A stretch of 64,000 bases of DNA from Actinomycetota bacterium (GTDB taxonomy: Bacteria > Actinomycetota > Acidimicrobiia > Acidimicrobiales > JAJPHE01). Positions within the stretch are counted from its first letter, which is position 1. Every line of letters starts with the position of its first letter. Below, piece by piece: positions 46,999 through 55,521 of this stretch. Where the stretch lies: assembly GCA_027315345.1 (NCBI GenBank), contig DAHUYE010000049.1:23249-87248 (forward strand), in the 5' to 3' direction. Under the pieces are notes generated by a model that did no database searches, had not been told where the DNA came from, and worked only from the letters and a program-made list of their open reading frames with translations. Position numbers and translations under genes: made by a program.

Positions 46999-49383
46999 TT
47001 GACCACCGGTGCAGAGCGACTGGCCGACCACCTGCGCGGAGCCGGCTACATGGAAGAGATAGGTGGTAGTGGTGACTTCGCGGCCGACCACGCCCGCACC
47101 GCGGACCTGGTCGGTGCCGCCACCTGGGGGCTGGGTGGGGTAACGGCGCCGGCCGTTCCCCGATGGCGACTGGACCGGGGACCGGCGCTCGAATTGGGGG
47201 CTCCGGCGTGGGCCGTCGACGCCCTGGCCCGACGCCTGGTCGGCCACGGCTTCTTCCTGGTCTACCCGGCACCCACCCAAGCGGCGGCTCCATGGCGCTT
47301 GGTACGGGTCGATCCCGACGGTATGGATGCTCTGCGCCTTTGGGCCCTTTCCCCCGGCGGGGTAGACGTCGGGCCACATCGGGCTCAGTTGCGTCCCGAG
47401 GGCTGGTGGGCGCTGGTCCTGGCCCGGGTAGCCTGGCAAGGAACCCCCCGCGGGGTCGACGTCATCGACCTGGCCGAGACCGGTTGGTTCGGGGACCAGG
47501 ACCCCCTTGAGCTCTCCCCTGACGACCTGGTCGGCCGGGTTGCACGAGCGGGACGGAGCCGAGCCCGGCGTTCCCTGGTCGGAGCGATCCTGTCGGGATC
47601 GGCCCCCGGTAGCCGGGACTCGCCCCCGGGCCGGGTCTTGATGTTCTCCGGTGGTCTGGCCGCGGACCGGCGCTGGCTGGTCCAGCGCACTCAGCTGGAT
47701 CTGGCTCGCCTGCAGTTGGACCGCGACGTAGGGGTTAGCGATGCCGGGTCGGCCACCGAGCGCCCCGTCGCCGGCGCCGGTAGGAGAGGGAGGGGACCGG
47801 ACACCATTGAAGTCCGCCTGCTGGATCCACCGGGCCAAAAATCGGAGCCGGCCCTATCGGCATCAGCCGCGGAGCGGGCCGTACACGTCGTCACCGGTGG
47901 GTGGGGCCATCACGACCGCACAGCGCTGGTGCGGGCGGCAACGGGCAACCGGGTCTCGACCGAGCAGGTCGACAGCCGGCCCCGGGGCGGGTGGCTCATG
48001 CTCTCCCCAACTGTCCCTGGGGGTCCCGTTGTTGCCGTCGACCTGGAAGCAGCCGTCGTCGAAGAGTTGCGCCGGATCCACCCCGGGGCGGTCACCGTCT
48101 CTCGAACGGCCGGCGCCCTCTCCGATCCGAACGGGCCCGGAGCCAGCACCCCCGGGGTGGTCTGGGACGGTGTCCACCTGCCCCTGCGGCCCGAATCGGC
48201 CGCCCTGGTCGTCGTAGACGCCCGACGCGCCAGCCTGGACGTTGCCGCTCGGGTGGCCCGCCAGGGGGCACCCGTGGCAGCCATCGTGGCCTCCGGCAAG
48301 CGTCACGATTACGCCCTTTACCCCCACCCCGAGGGACTGCTCTGGGTTACCCGCCGGGGCTGGCCGGTGGTGGGCGGAAATACGGCGGCCAGCCGGCTGC
48401 GCCGGTGGAGGGCGCGCAGCGCCCTCTGGCGGATGCTCGATCGGGCCGGCCTGGCCATCAGCGGAAGCGGCGGACCCTCGGTCGTCGACCTGGTGCTCGA
48501 GCAACTAGGGGCGGTCACGGGCGAGTCCTACGAGCTCAAAGGGATCATCACCCGTGGCCCCGATCAGGCGACCCTCCGGGTCGATGGCAGACGATCCACC
48601 CTTGCCCTGCGCGCCGCCCTCACCGAGCGAGGTGCCCAGCGGCTGGCCAACCTCGCCCGCGCCCAAGCCATGGTGCGAGATATGCCCGGCCCCCGTAGCT
48701 TCGTCGTTCCTAAGCCGGTGGGATCGGGCCAGGCAGTCGGGGTCGCCTGGCTGGCCGAGGAGTGGCTCGACGCCCGCCCGGGACCCGGAGGTCGGAGGTG
48801 GAGGACCAACGGCGGGCCGGGCTGGTCGGTGGGACGCGAGGTGGCGACCTTCCTGGCCGAGGGCGCCTCTACGGGCATCGCCGGACCCGGGTGGGCTAGG
48901 TCCTGGGGGGCCCTTCTCGACGACATCGGGCCGGCCGGTGAGGAGATCAGCCTGGCCCTGGCCGAGTTGGAGGCCGCCAGGGTGGTCACCGCCTGGTGCC
49001 ACGGGGACCTCTGGCCAGGCAACGTTCTCCTGGGTGGAGGCGGGGGACCGCCGGTGGTCATCGACTGGGACGCGGCCCGCCCTGATGCTCCGGCAGGTAT
49101 CGATGCCGTGCATATGGAGATCGACCGTCTCGCTTGGGAGCGCCACTGCTCCGTAGGGGTGGCAGCGGCCATCCTGGCCAGCAACGGAGCCCGCAACCTC
49201 GACGATGCGGCCGTGGGAGGCCGGAACTGGATCGACTGGAGCCCGGGCGTGCGTTCCGGTCTGGTGACGGCGGCCGTGATTCTGCGGGCCAGTCGGGGTA
49301 GCGTCGCGCCTGGAGGCCAGAACGAGCCTTGGAAGGACGAGAAGCTGCCACCCCTGGTCGCGGCTCTGCGCGCTATGCGCTAG
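46999..49383 (+). CDS. Multidomain protein: N-terminal unknown, middle methyltransferase-like, C-terminal aminoglycoside-phosphotransferase-like kinase
   Basis: VVAVDLEAAVVEELRRIHPGAVTVSR...GVVWDGVHLPLRPESAALVVVD (MTase-like); VVTAWCHGDLWPGNVLLGGGGGPPVVIDWDAARPDAPAGIDAVHMEID (APH catalytic loop and metal site). Confidence 0.75.
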   Translation: MTTGAERLADHLRGAGYMEEIGGSGDFAADHARTADLVGAATWGLGGVTAPAVPRWRLDRGPALELGAPAWAVDALARRLVGHGFFLVYPAPTQAAAPWRLVRVDPDGMDALRLWALSPGGVDVGPHRAQLRPEGWWALVLARVAWQGTPRGVDVIDLAETGWFGDQDPLELSPDDLVGRVARAGRSRARRSLVGAILSGSAPGSRDSPPGRVLMFSGGLAADRRWLVQRTQLDLARLQLDRDVGVSDAGSATERPVAGAGRRGRGPDTIEVRLLDPPGQKSEPALSASAAERAVHVVTGGWGHHDRTALVRAATGNRVSTEQVDSRPRGGWLMLSPTVPGGPVVAVDLEAAVVEELRRIHPGAVTVSRTAGALSDPNGPGASTPGVVWDGVHLPLRPESAALVVVDARRASLDVAARVARQGAPVAAIVASGKRHDYALYPHPEGLLWVTRRGWPVVGGNTAASRLRRWRARSALWRMLDRAGLAISGSGGPSVVDLVLEQLGAVTGESYELKGIITRGPDQATLRVDGRRSTLALRAALTERGAQRLANLARAQAMVRDMPGPRSFVVPKPVGSGQAVGVAWLAEEWLDARPGPGGRRWRTNGGPGWSVGREVATFLAEGASTGIAGPGWARSWGALLDDIGPAGEEISLALAELEAARVVTAWCHGDLWPGNVLLGGGGGPPVVIDWDAARPDAPAGIDAVHMEIDRLAWERHCSVGVAAAILASNGARNLDDAAVGGRNWIDWSPGVRSGLVTAAVILRASRGSVAPGGQNEPWKDEKLPPLVAALRAMR

Positions 49384-49404
49384 GCCCCTGGCTGTGAGCC
49401 TTAT

Positions 49405-50538
49405 CTACCGCTGGGCCGGCCCGGAGGGTCGGGAACCATTGCCCAGACGGCGACGGAGGGCCCGAGCGGTGGGGAAGGCTGCCAGCAGCAGCCGATCGAA
49501 AGCACCACCGAGACAGATCGCCACGTCGGTCACCGCCAGACGATCGGGGTACAGCTCATTGAGCAACTCGTTGCCCGGATCGGTGCAGGAATCCAGCAAC
49601 TCCACATCCCCAAGACCGTGAAAGCGGACCAGGGCCTCGACTTCAGCGGTCACCCCTGGGCCCAAGCTCGCGAACTTCTCATCGTAGGCAACCTTGAAGG
49701 TAAATAGGCCCGATCCTGACTGGAGGCGACAGGCCATCGCCAAGGGAGGGCCGAGCCGGGTCTCCAGCGACCAGAGGTGCAGGAGCCCCGTGCTGCGGAA
49801 CCCCTCGCACATTGCCCTGAAGAAACGGGCGTGGTCGGGCTGGCAGGCGAGCGCAGTCCCGGCCTTCCCCTTCCACCCTGATGACTCGAGAACGAGGAAG
49901 GACTCGACAGCTTCGGGCTCCGAGGAGCGATCGACGAGGCTCACCTCGCTGCCCATGATCTCGGAAAGTCGTCGCCTGCGGCGGCGCAACTCGGATCTGC
50001 GACGCGATGACAGCCCACTCAGGTAACTGTCGGCATCCGGTCGGCGCTGGACGCAGGCCCGGGAAGCCCTCCGGAGCTCCAGGACGGGCAGCCCCCGCCG
50101 CGCTGCCGCCCCTCGGAGGGCCTCACTGGCCCCTCCGTCGGGTAACTCGTCCAGGGCCAACACCCCCACGGCACGGCGGTCGGGCCCGCGCCCTTCGGCC
50201 AGACAGGCCATGATCGCATCGGCGGCGGCTTCGGCGACACCCTGGCGCAGCAGGGGAGCGCTGGAAAAGGAGTAGATATGCCGCCAGGCCTGTAGCGAGC
50301 GACGGGGGATCCCCCTCCACGACCGGCGGGCCTGCAAAGGCAGGCACGCCTCCCACCGCCCGGCGTCCTCGACCACCAACAAGCTCGTGTCCCGCCCGTC
50401 TTGCAGGTAGCGACAGGCAGCCAGGACGAAGGTCGGATGGGCGAAAGCATTCGGCTGGACCGCCAGCTGGGAGAGATCCCCCCACGCCTGAATATCGGCA
50501 GATGTAAGCCGTCCGGGATCGAGATAGCGAGCCTGCAC
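49405..50538 (-). CDS. BioF2/FemAB-like GNAT-fold acyltransferase
   Basis: QPNAFAHPTFVLAACRYLQDGRDTSLLVVEDAGRWEACLPLQ; YLSGLSSRRRSELRRRRRRLSE; ESSGWKGKAGTALACQPDHARFFRAMCEGF. Confidence 0.85.
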   Translation of the reverse strand: MQARYLDPGRLTSADIQAWGDLSQLAVQPNAFAHPTFVLAACRYLQDGRDTSLLVVEDAGRWEACLPLQARRSWRGIPRRSLQAWRHIYSFSSAPLLRQGVAEAAADAIMACLAEGRGPDRRAVGVLALDELPDGGASEALRGAAARRGLPVLELRRASRACVQRRPDADSYLSGLSSRRRSELRRRRRRLSEIMGSEVSLVDRSSEPEAVESFLVLESSGWKGKAGTALACQPDHARFFRAMCEGFRSTGLLHLWSLETRLGPPLAMACRLQSGSGLFTFKVAYDEKFASLGPGVTAEVEALVRFHGLGDVELLDSCTDPGNELLNELYPDRLAVTDVAICLGGAFDRLLLAAFPTARALRRRLGNGSRPSGPAQR

Positions 50539-50669
50539 GGCAGCCCTACCTTACCGACACCCTGCGGCAGTTGATGGCCATTCCATCGGTTGGCGACCGG
50601 CCGCCCTTCGCTTGGAAGCCAACCTATAGAGCCTGGCCTCGAGCCGGTTGAGCGCGGCCGTGGGCCGAT

Positions 50670-52166
50670 CTACTCCTGGACCGCGCCAACTCTCTCCGAG
50701 TCAGGGCGCGAATGCGGACCTGGGGATTCGGATGGCCGCTCTCCCGGGACCGTGGTGGTGGCCACGATGCTTAACAGCATCCAGGTGAAGACATCCATCG
50801 GGAATATCTCGAAAAAGGTCGCCACAGTCGAAGCCACCGCCGCCGCCAGAAGAAAGGCCGTGACCCCGCCGGCCAGCGCGCCGGCCAGCGCGCCGGCAAA
50901 GGTATCAGCCCTGTTTGGATTGGCCATCCGATTGGACTCGGCGATGGCGGACAACAGGAATAGGACCAACATCCACAAGCCGGGGATACCCAGTTCGTAG
51001 ATGGTCTTGAAGTAGTAGTTGTCGGGTTGGTAGACGGCCGCTGAGGCGCCGGTCGCTCCGGCAGCCTGGAGCTTGGCGACGAGGCTGGCAGCAGCCCCAC
51101 TGGCGCCGATGCCACTCCCCAGCGGGTGGGACAGAACCTGGGCGAGGTTGGCCTGCCAGCCCGAGGACCGTTCGGCAAGCGAGGAGCTGGACAGGGCGGT
51201 GGAGGCCAGCTTGGCCGGCAGGAACAATAGGCCCAAGCCAGCAAAAGGCAACCCGATGAGAAGGATGCGGTGCCGACGTATTCCTAGATATAGGGCCCCC
51301 GCGCCCAGGCCGAGCCAAGCCCCGCGCTCGAAAGTAAAGAACAGCGCCAACAATAAAAGCGGACTACTGACGAAAAAGATGGTGCTACGTAACCGGCGGG
51401 GTTCGACCAGGCAGGTGGCCCCTACGACCAGGAGAACGAGCATGAGGAAGTACGCAAAAGGAGATTGGTACGTGAAGCTCGAAAACGCCCGCAGATGACC
51501 GCCAGCAAAGCGGATGGTGGTGTTGTACGGAAAGCCGATGGCGTTGAGCCGGGCCGCACCGATTGCTTCCTCGGCTACACCAACAAACGCCGTGATGATC
51601 CCGGTCACCAGGAGGATGGATATCAGGCGATCTCGTTCAACTGATGAGGGAGGGCAGCGCCAGATGCTCCACGCCAGGAGGACATAAAAGAAATCGATGC
51701 GAAACCCAGCCATGGCTTGGGTCGGGCTGACCGTGGCCGACGAAACCAGGCCGATCAGCATAAGACCGGCCACGGCCGGGGCCCATCCCGGCAGGCGGCG
51801 CCCGGGCTCGGCCCTGTTGCGGGCCGGGCCGACGAAGGTCCCCGCCAGCACCACCAGGACCAGCGCCTCCTTCCACCCTCGCAGGGAGTGCGCGTGAGGG
51901 ACGATGGCCAGCAGGCCATCAAAGGGGACCAGCGCCGCCAGCACCAGAACACCTCGCTGGGGCCGCTCCAGGACGGCCAGGAGACCAGGCACGGCCACGG
52001 CCGCCACCAGGACGTCCGGCCCTAACCCGACGAGGTCCGCAACGATGAGAGCGCCAAGTCCGACGATCCCCCAGGCGGCACCGGCCGGCAGCCTTCTCGT
52101 GAGTGGGCTCGACGGAACACCGCGTGGGGGACGAGCGGCCAACCAGCCTCTCAACCTTCCGCCCAC
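50670..52166 (-). CDS. O-antigen ligase/polymerase (Wzy/WaaL-like) family membrane protein
   Basis: Multi-TM; FTFERGAWLGLGAGALYLGIRRHRILL, LAQVLSHPLGSGIGASGAAA...PDNYYFKTIYELGIPGLW. Confidence 0.85.
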   Translation of the reverse strand: MGGRLRGWLAARPPRGVPSSPLTRRLPAGAAWGIVGLGALIVADLVGLGPDVLVAAVAVPGLLAVLERPQRGVLVLAALVPFDGLLAIVPHAHSLRGWKEALVLVVLAGTFVGPARNRAEPGRRLPGWAPAVAGLMLIGLVSSATVSPTQAMAGFRIDFFYVLLAWSIWRCPPSSVERDRLISILLVTGIITAFVGVAEEAIGAARLNAIGFPYNTTIRFAGGHLRAFSSFTYQSPFAYFLMLVLLVVGATCLVEPRRLRSTIFFVSSPLLLLALFFTFERGAWLGLGAGALYLGIRRHRILLIGLPFAGLGLLFLPAKLASTALSSSSLAERSSGWQANLAQVLSHPLGSGIGASGAAASLVAKLQAAGATGASAAVYQPDNYYFKTIYELGIPGLWMLVLFLLSAIAESNRMANPNRADTFAGALAGALAGGVTAFLLAAAVASTVATFFEIFPMDVFTWMLLSIVATTTVPGERPSESPGPHSRPDSERVGAVQE

Positions 52167-52262
52167 CTTGGGTTGGTCGTCATCCTCGGGTTGTCCTGGA
52201 TGTGATTCAGGGCCGGCCCGGCCCGGCCCGGCCGAGAGCCGGACCCGTCGGTAGCCTACAGA

Positions 52263-53951
52263 TCACAGCGAGGCGACAGCACTGACCCGAACGGAGGGAC
52301 GAGCGGCAGGAGTGGCGCCGGCGGGATCGTCCCCAAAAGTCAGCTCCCGCCCATTGGCCGTGAACAGTGCATAGCCGCCCCCATCAGGAGTGGCCACCAT
52401 GCCCACGACCGGCTGGGGAGAGACCGAGCCGGATGCCGAGCCGTGGAAGGAGGCGTCACCGAAGCTGAAGACACCCCCGTCAGCGGTGACCAGCCAGTAA
52501 CCGCCCCCGTCGGGGGTGCTTGACATTCCCACCACCGGCTGGTTGAGGTGGATATCGCCCGCAGAGCCGTAGAAGGAGGCGTCGCCGAAGCTGAAGACAC
52601 CCCCGTTGGAGGCCGCCATCCAGCACCCGTGACCGTCGGGCGTGCTGGCAAGAGCTACAACGGGGGCGGCGGAGGCGACACCCCCTGAAGGGATCGGACA
52701 CGTCGGGGTGCCCATCCAGGTCACTCGGCCCGTGGAGCTCACCAGTGCCGTGGTCGGGAGACCGGCGTGGTCGATCGCTCCCGACGGAGAGGAGCTGGAT
52801 CCCGACGGGGAGAAGGTAGCCCCTGAGGCAGAAGAGGTGGCTGATGAGGCGCCGGCGGCTGAGGCTGATGAGACTTGGGCAGAGGAAGTCGTGGCCGGGG
52901 CGATCTGGCTCTCGTAGGCAGCCAGCGAGGGCTTGGGAACCCCGGCCGCGGTCAACATACCGAAGTTGTCCTGGTCGTTGGCAGGATCGCTGCCGGCGTC
53001 TTGCCAGTAGCTGAAGATCGGACCGGCCCACGGCCAGGCGGTCACGGCCTGCATGGCTTGGGAGATCATCTGGGCCTGGACCTGGAGGCTGACCGCATCC
53101 GAGGCCGTGCCGGTAGGAGCACCGTACTCGGTCAACCAGATCTTCTTGGCGCCATCCCCATGGTCGACCATGACCTGATGGAGGTGGGGCAGTTCATAGA
53201 AGGTGTTCCAGGAGTCCGCCTGGGTGGGCATGTCAGGAAAGCTCGACGGGTGAACGGACAGAGCATCGAAGTAGCCCTGACCGCCGGCCGCGTAGATCCC
53301 CTCCAGGAAGCTGAGGGGGGACATCTCGCTTAGATCAGAGGCATCTGTGGCTGGAGACAAGGCTCCGGCGACGACCGTGGCGCTGGGGTCAAAGGCCTTC
53401 ACGGCCGAGTAACCCGCTTTGAGGGTAGCTGTATAGGCCGCCGGACTCACCTGCGGGCCCCAGGACCAGGACATGTTCGGCTCGTTCCAGATCTCCCACG
53501 TATGGACCCCCATCGGGGCGAAATGACGCACCGCGGCGGCCATCATGGCGCCGTAGGCGGCGGGGTCTCCCGGGGTCTTGGTCCAATCCGGGGTGTAATC
53601 CGGCACCAAAAGGACGTGCAGGCCGTCAGCCACCGCTCCCGCGACCACCGGATCGGGCTCTGACCAATCGAATTGACCCGGGGATGGCTCGATGTTCGGC
53701 CAGAACAGATCCAGGCGGATCCACGTGGCACCCGAGGCGGCAATGCCCGCCAAGGTCTGGCTCAGGGCTGCCCCGGACTCCGTCTCGATCTGGGCCTCGG
53801 GAGTTATGCCTGCCTGCGTAGCCGGCAGCAGGGCGGCCGTGGCCGCCGCCACCGGCCTCTGGCCGAGAAGGGAGATGGCGGAAAAACCGACCAAAACGGC
53901 GGCGCCGGCCACCGTCGAGCGGGTGAGCAGGGCCACCGTGCGGAGAGACAT
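52263..53951 (-). CDS. Secreted clan GH-A-like glycoside hydrolase with C-terminal FSFGDASFYGSA beta-repeat domain
   Basis: HTWEIWNEPNMSWSWG, IWLTEYGAPTGT; C-terminal repeats GCWMAASNGGVFSFGDASFYGSAGDIHLNQPVVGMSSTPDGGGYWLVTADGG. Confidence 0.83.
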   Translation of the reverse strand: MSLRTVALLTRSTVAGAAVLVGFSAISLLGQRPVAAATAALLPATQAGITPEAQIETESGAALSQTLAGIAASGATWIRLDLFWPNIEPSPGQFDWSEPDPVVAGAVADGLHVLLVPDYTPDWTKTPGDPAAYGAMMAAAVRHFAPMGVHTWEIWNEPNMSWSWGPQVSPAAYTATLKAGYSAVKAFDPSATVVAGALSPATDASDLSEMSPLSFLEGIYAAGGQGYFDALSVHPSSFPDMPTQADSWNTFYELPHLHQVMVDHGDGAKKIWLTEYGAPTGTASDAVSLQVQAQMISQAMQAVTAWPWAGPIFSYWQDAGSDPANDQDNFGMLTAAGVPKPSLAAYESQIAPATTSSAQVSSASAAGASSATSSASGATFSPSGSSSSPSGAIDHAGLPTTALVSSTGRVTWMGTPTCPIPSGGVASAAPVVALASTPDGHGCWMAASNGGVFSFGDASFYGSAGDIHLNQPVVGMSSTPDGGGYWLVTADGGVFSFGDASFHGSASGSVSPQPVVGMVATPDGGGYALFTANGRELTFGDDPAGATPAARPSVRVSAVASL

Positions 53952-54054
53952 GTAGCACTCTCGTCACTACCAGTGGTTTTCTTAACACCTAAAGTGGTCT
54001 CGACGGAGGAGGCCTCCCAGGGAAGCAACCATGGCCTGGAGTACCCTCGGGCCA

Positions 54055-55521
54055 ATGGACCTCCGAGCCCATTTTGGCGCCATTTGGCGGCGGCGCTGGT
54101 TGGTCCTGGCTCTGGCCGTGGTGGTGGCGGTCGGCGTCTTTGGTCTGACCAAGCTGGAGGCGCCCACCTACCAGGCCCAGGCCGAGTTGAGCGTCACCCC
54201 TGCCGTGGTGGGCAGCAGTGGGCAGGGCACCTCCCAGGACCGCGCCATCTTCCTGGCCAGTACCTACGCCCAGCTGGCGTCCACTGAGCCGGTCCTTGCC
54301 CTCGCGGCCCGGGATTCGGGACTGCACATCACCGAGATTGCCGCCGCCCGCCTGTTGACGACCACCGCCTCCACCAGCCTCGGGTTTCTGACCGTGACGG
54401 CCAAAGGCCCATCGGCTGGAGCGGCCCAAGCGCTCGCCCGCGGTCTCACCCAAGCTCTGCTGACCACCGTCACCGCTCAGACGAACCAATCCCTGCAGGC
54501 CGAGCTCAATCCCGTGGAGGCCGAGATCAAGTCGGTCTCCGCTAATCTCCAGAACGCGAACCTCTCAGCGGCCGAAAGGGCCGCGCTCGAGGCCGAGTAT
54601 CAGGCTCTGGTTCAAGCGGCCACAACCCGCCAGCTTCAGCCCGCCGACCAACTCACCGTGGTGGCACCGGCCCGGGCTGATCCTTCGCCGGTGGCTCCGG
54701 GCCCGAAACGAGATGCCGTCCTCGCCTTCCTGCTGGCCCTGGTCCTGCTCTCCGAGGGGGCCGCCGCGGTGGCCGCCCTGAGCGACCGGTTCCCGGCCGA
54801 AGCCCTAGATGAGGAGGTAGGCCGAGTGACCGGCGTCCCCCTCCTGGCTCATGTGCCCGAGGGTGGAGGTGAAGACACCGTCGAGGCTTTTCGGACATTA
54901 CGTACCAATTTGTTGTTCATGGACGAGGCCTCTCAGACCCGCACGGTGGCCGTCGTCAGCGTCGACGCCGGGGCCGGCAAGTCCTTCATAGCCGTGCGCT
55001 TGGCGGCGGCCATGGCAGAGTTGGGGGTCGCCGCCGCTCTGATCGACGGGGACATGCGCCGACCGGTGGTGCATGAACGCCTGAACATCCCCCGCCAGCC
55101 CGGGTTGGGCAACTTGTTGGGCGGCGCCGAAGTCAGCGAATGCGGTCATTTGTATCCCGATGAACCGAACCTGCTCGTCATACCCGCCGGCATCCCTCTC
55201 CCCGATCCGGCCGGCTCCTTATCTCGGCATCTCACCCGGCGCGTCCTGGGCCCTCTGGCCGCGGCGCGGTTCATTGTGATCGATACCCCGGCCGAGTCTG
55301 TCTTCCCCGACGCCGCCACCATCGCCGCCAACTGCGACGGAACCATCGTGGTCATCGACGCCTCAGTGACCAAGCGGCGGGAGGCGCGCTCCATGATGGC
55401 CCGGCTCCGTCAGGTCAATGCCAATCCCATCGGAGCGGTTGTGAACCGCTCGGCCAACGCTCCCCGCTCCACCGCCTACTACAGCCAACAGGCTCCGCCC
55501 GAGCGCCCCGATTCCCCGTGA
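54055..55521 (+). CDS. Wzz-type chain-length determinant fused to BY-kinase-like ATPase
   Basis: MDLRAHFGAIWRRRWLVLALAVVVAVGVFGLTKLEAPTYQAQAELSV; VVSVDAGAGKSFIAVRLAAAMAELGVAAALIDGDMRRPVVHERL; FIVIDTPAE; C-terminal YY. Confidence 0.88.
   Translation: MDLRAHFGAIWRRRWLVLALAVVVAVGVFGLTKLEAPTYQAQAELSVTPAVVGSSGQGTSQDRAIFLASTYAQLASTEPVLALAARDSGLHITEIAAARLLTTTASTSLGFLTVTAKGPSAGAAQALARGLTQALLTTVTAQTNQSLQAELNPVEAEIKSVSANLQNANLSAAERAALEAEYQALVQAATTRQLQPADQLTVVAPARADPSPVAPGPKRDAVLAFLLALVLLSEGAAAVAALSDRFPAEALDEEVGRVTGVPLLAHVPEGGGEDTVEAFRTLRTNLLFMDEASQTRTVAVVSVDAGAGKSFIAVRLAAAMAELGVAAALIDGDMRRPVVHERLNIPRQPGLGNLLGGAEVSECGHLYPDEPNLLVIPAGIPLPDPAGSLSRHLTRRVLGPLAAARFIVIDTPAESVFPDAATIAANCDGTIVVIDASVTKRREARSMMARLRQVNANPIGAVVNRSANAPRSTAYYSQQAPPERPDSP

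Noticed and set aside
46974-47377. Upstream extension of the 44267-47377 minus ORF
   Set aside because: The extension (RRLPRRGKGPKGAEHPYRRDRPVPS...) has no domain-like sequence and is antisense to the plus gene; the GTG at 46973 is the better start.
46636-47838. 400-aa minus-strand ORF overlapping the divergent fusion-gene promoter
   Set aside because: Lies antisense to the plus-strand fusion gene and out of frame with the PRTase-HAD gene; composition is shadow-like.
50868-50897. 12-bp repeat GCCGGCCAGCGC x2.5 inside the O-antigen-ligase-like gene
   Set aside because: In-frame, encodes an Ala/Gly/Leu TM segment (AGALAGALAGG); too short and typical of GC-rich TM coding to call a functional repeat.
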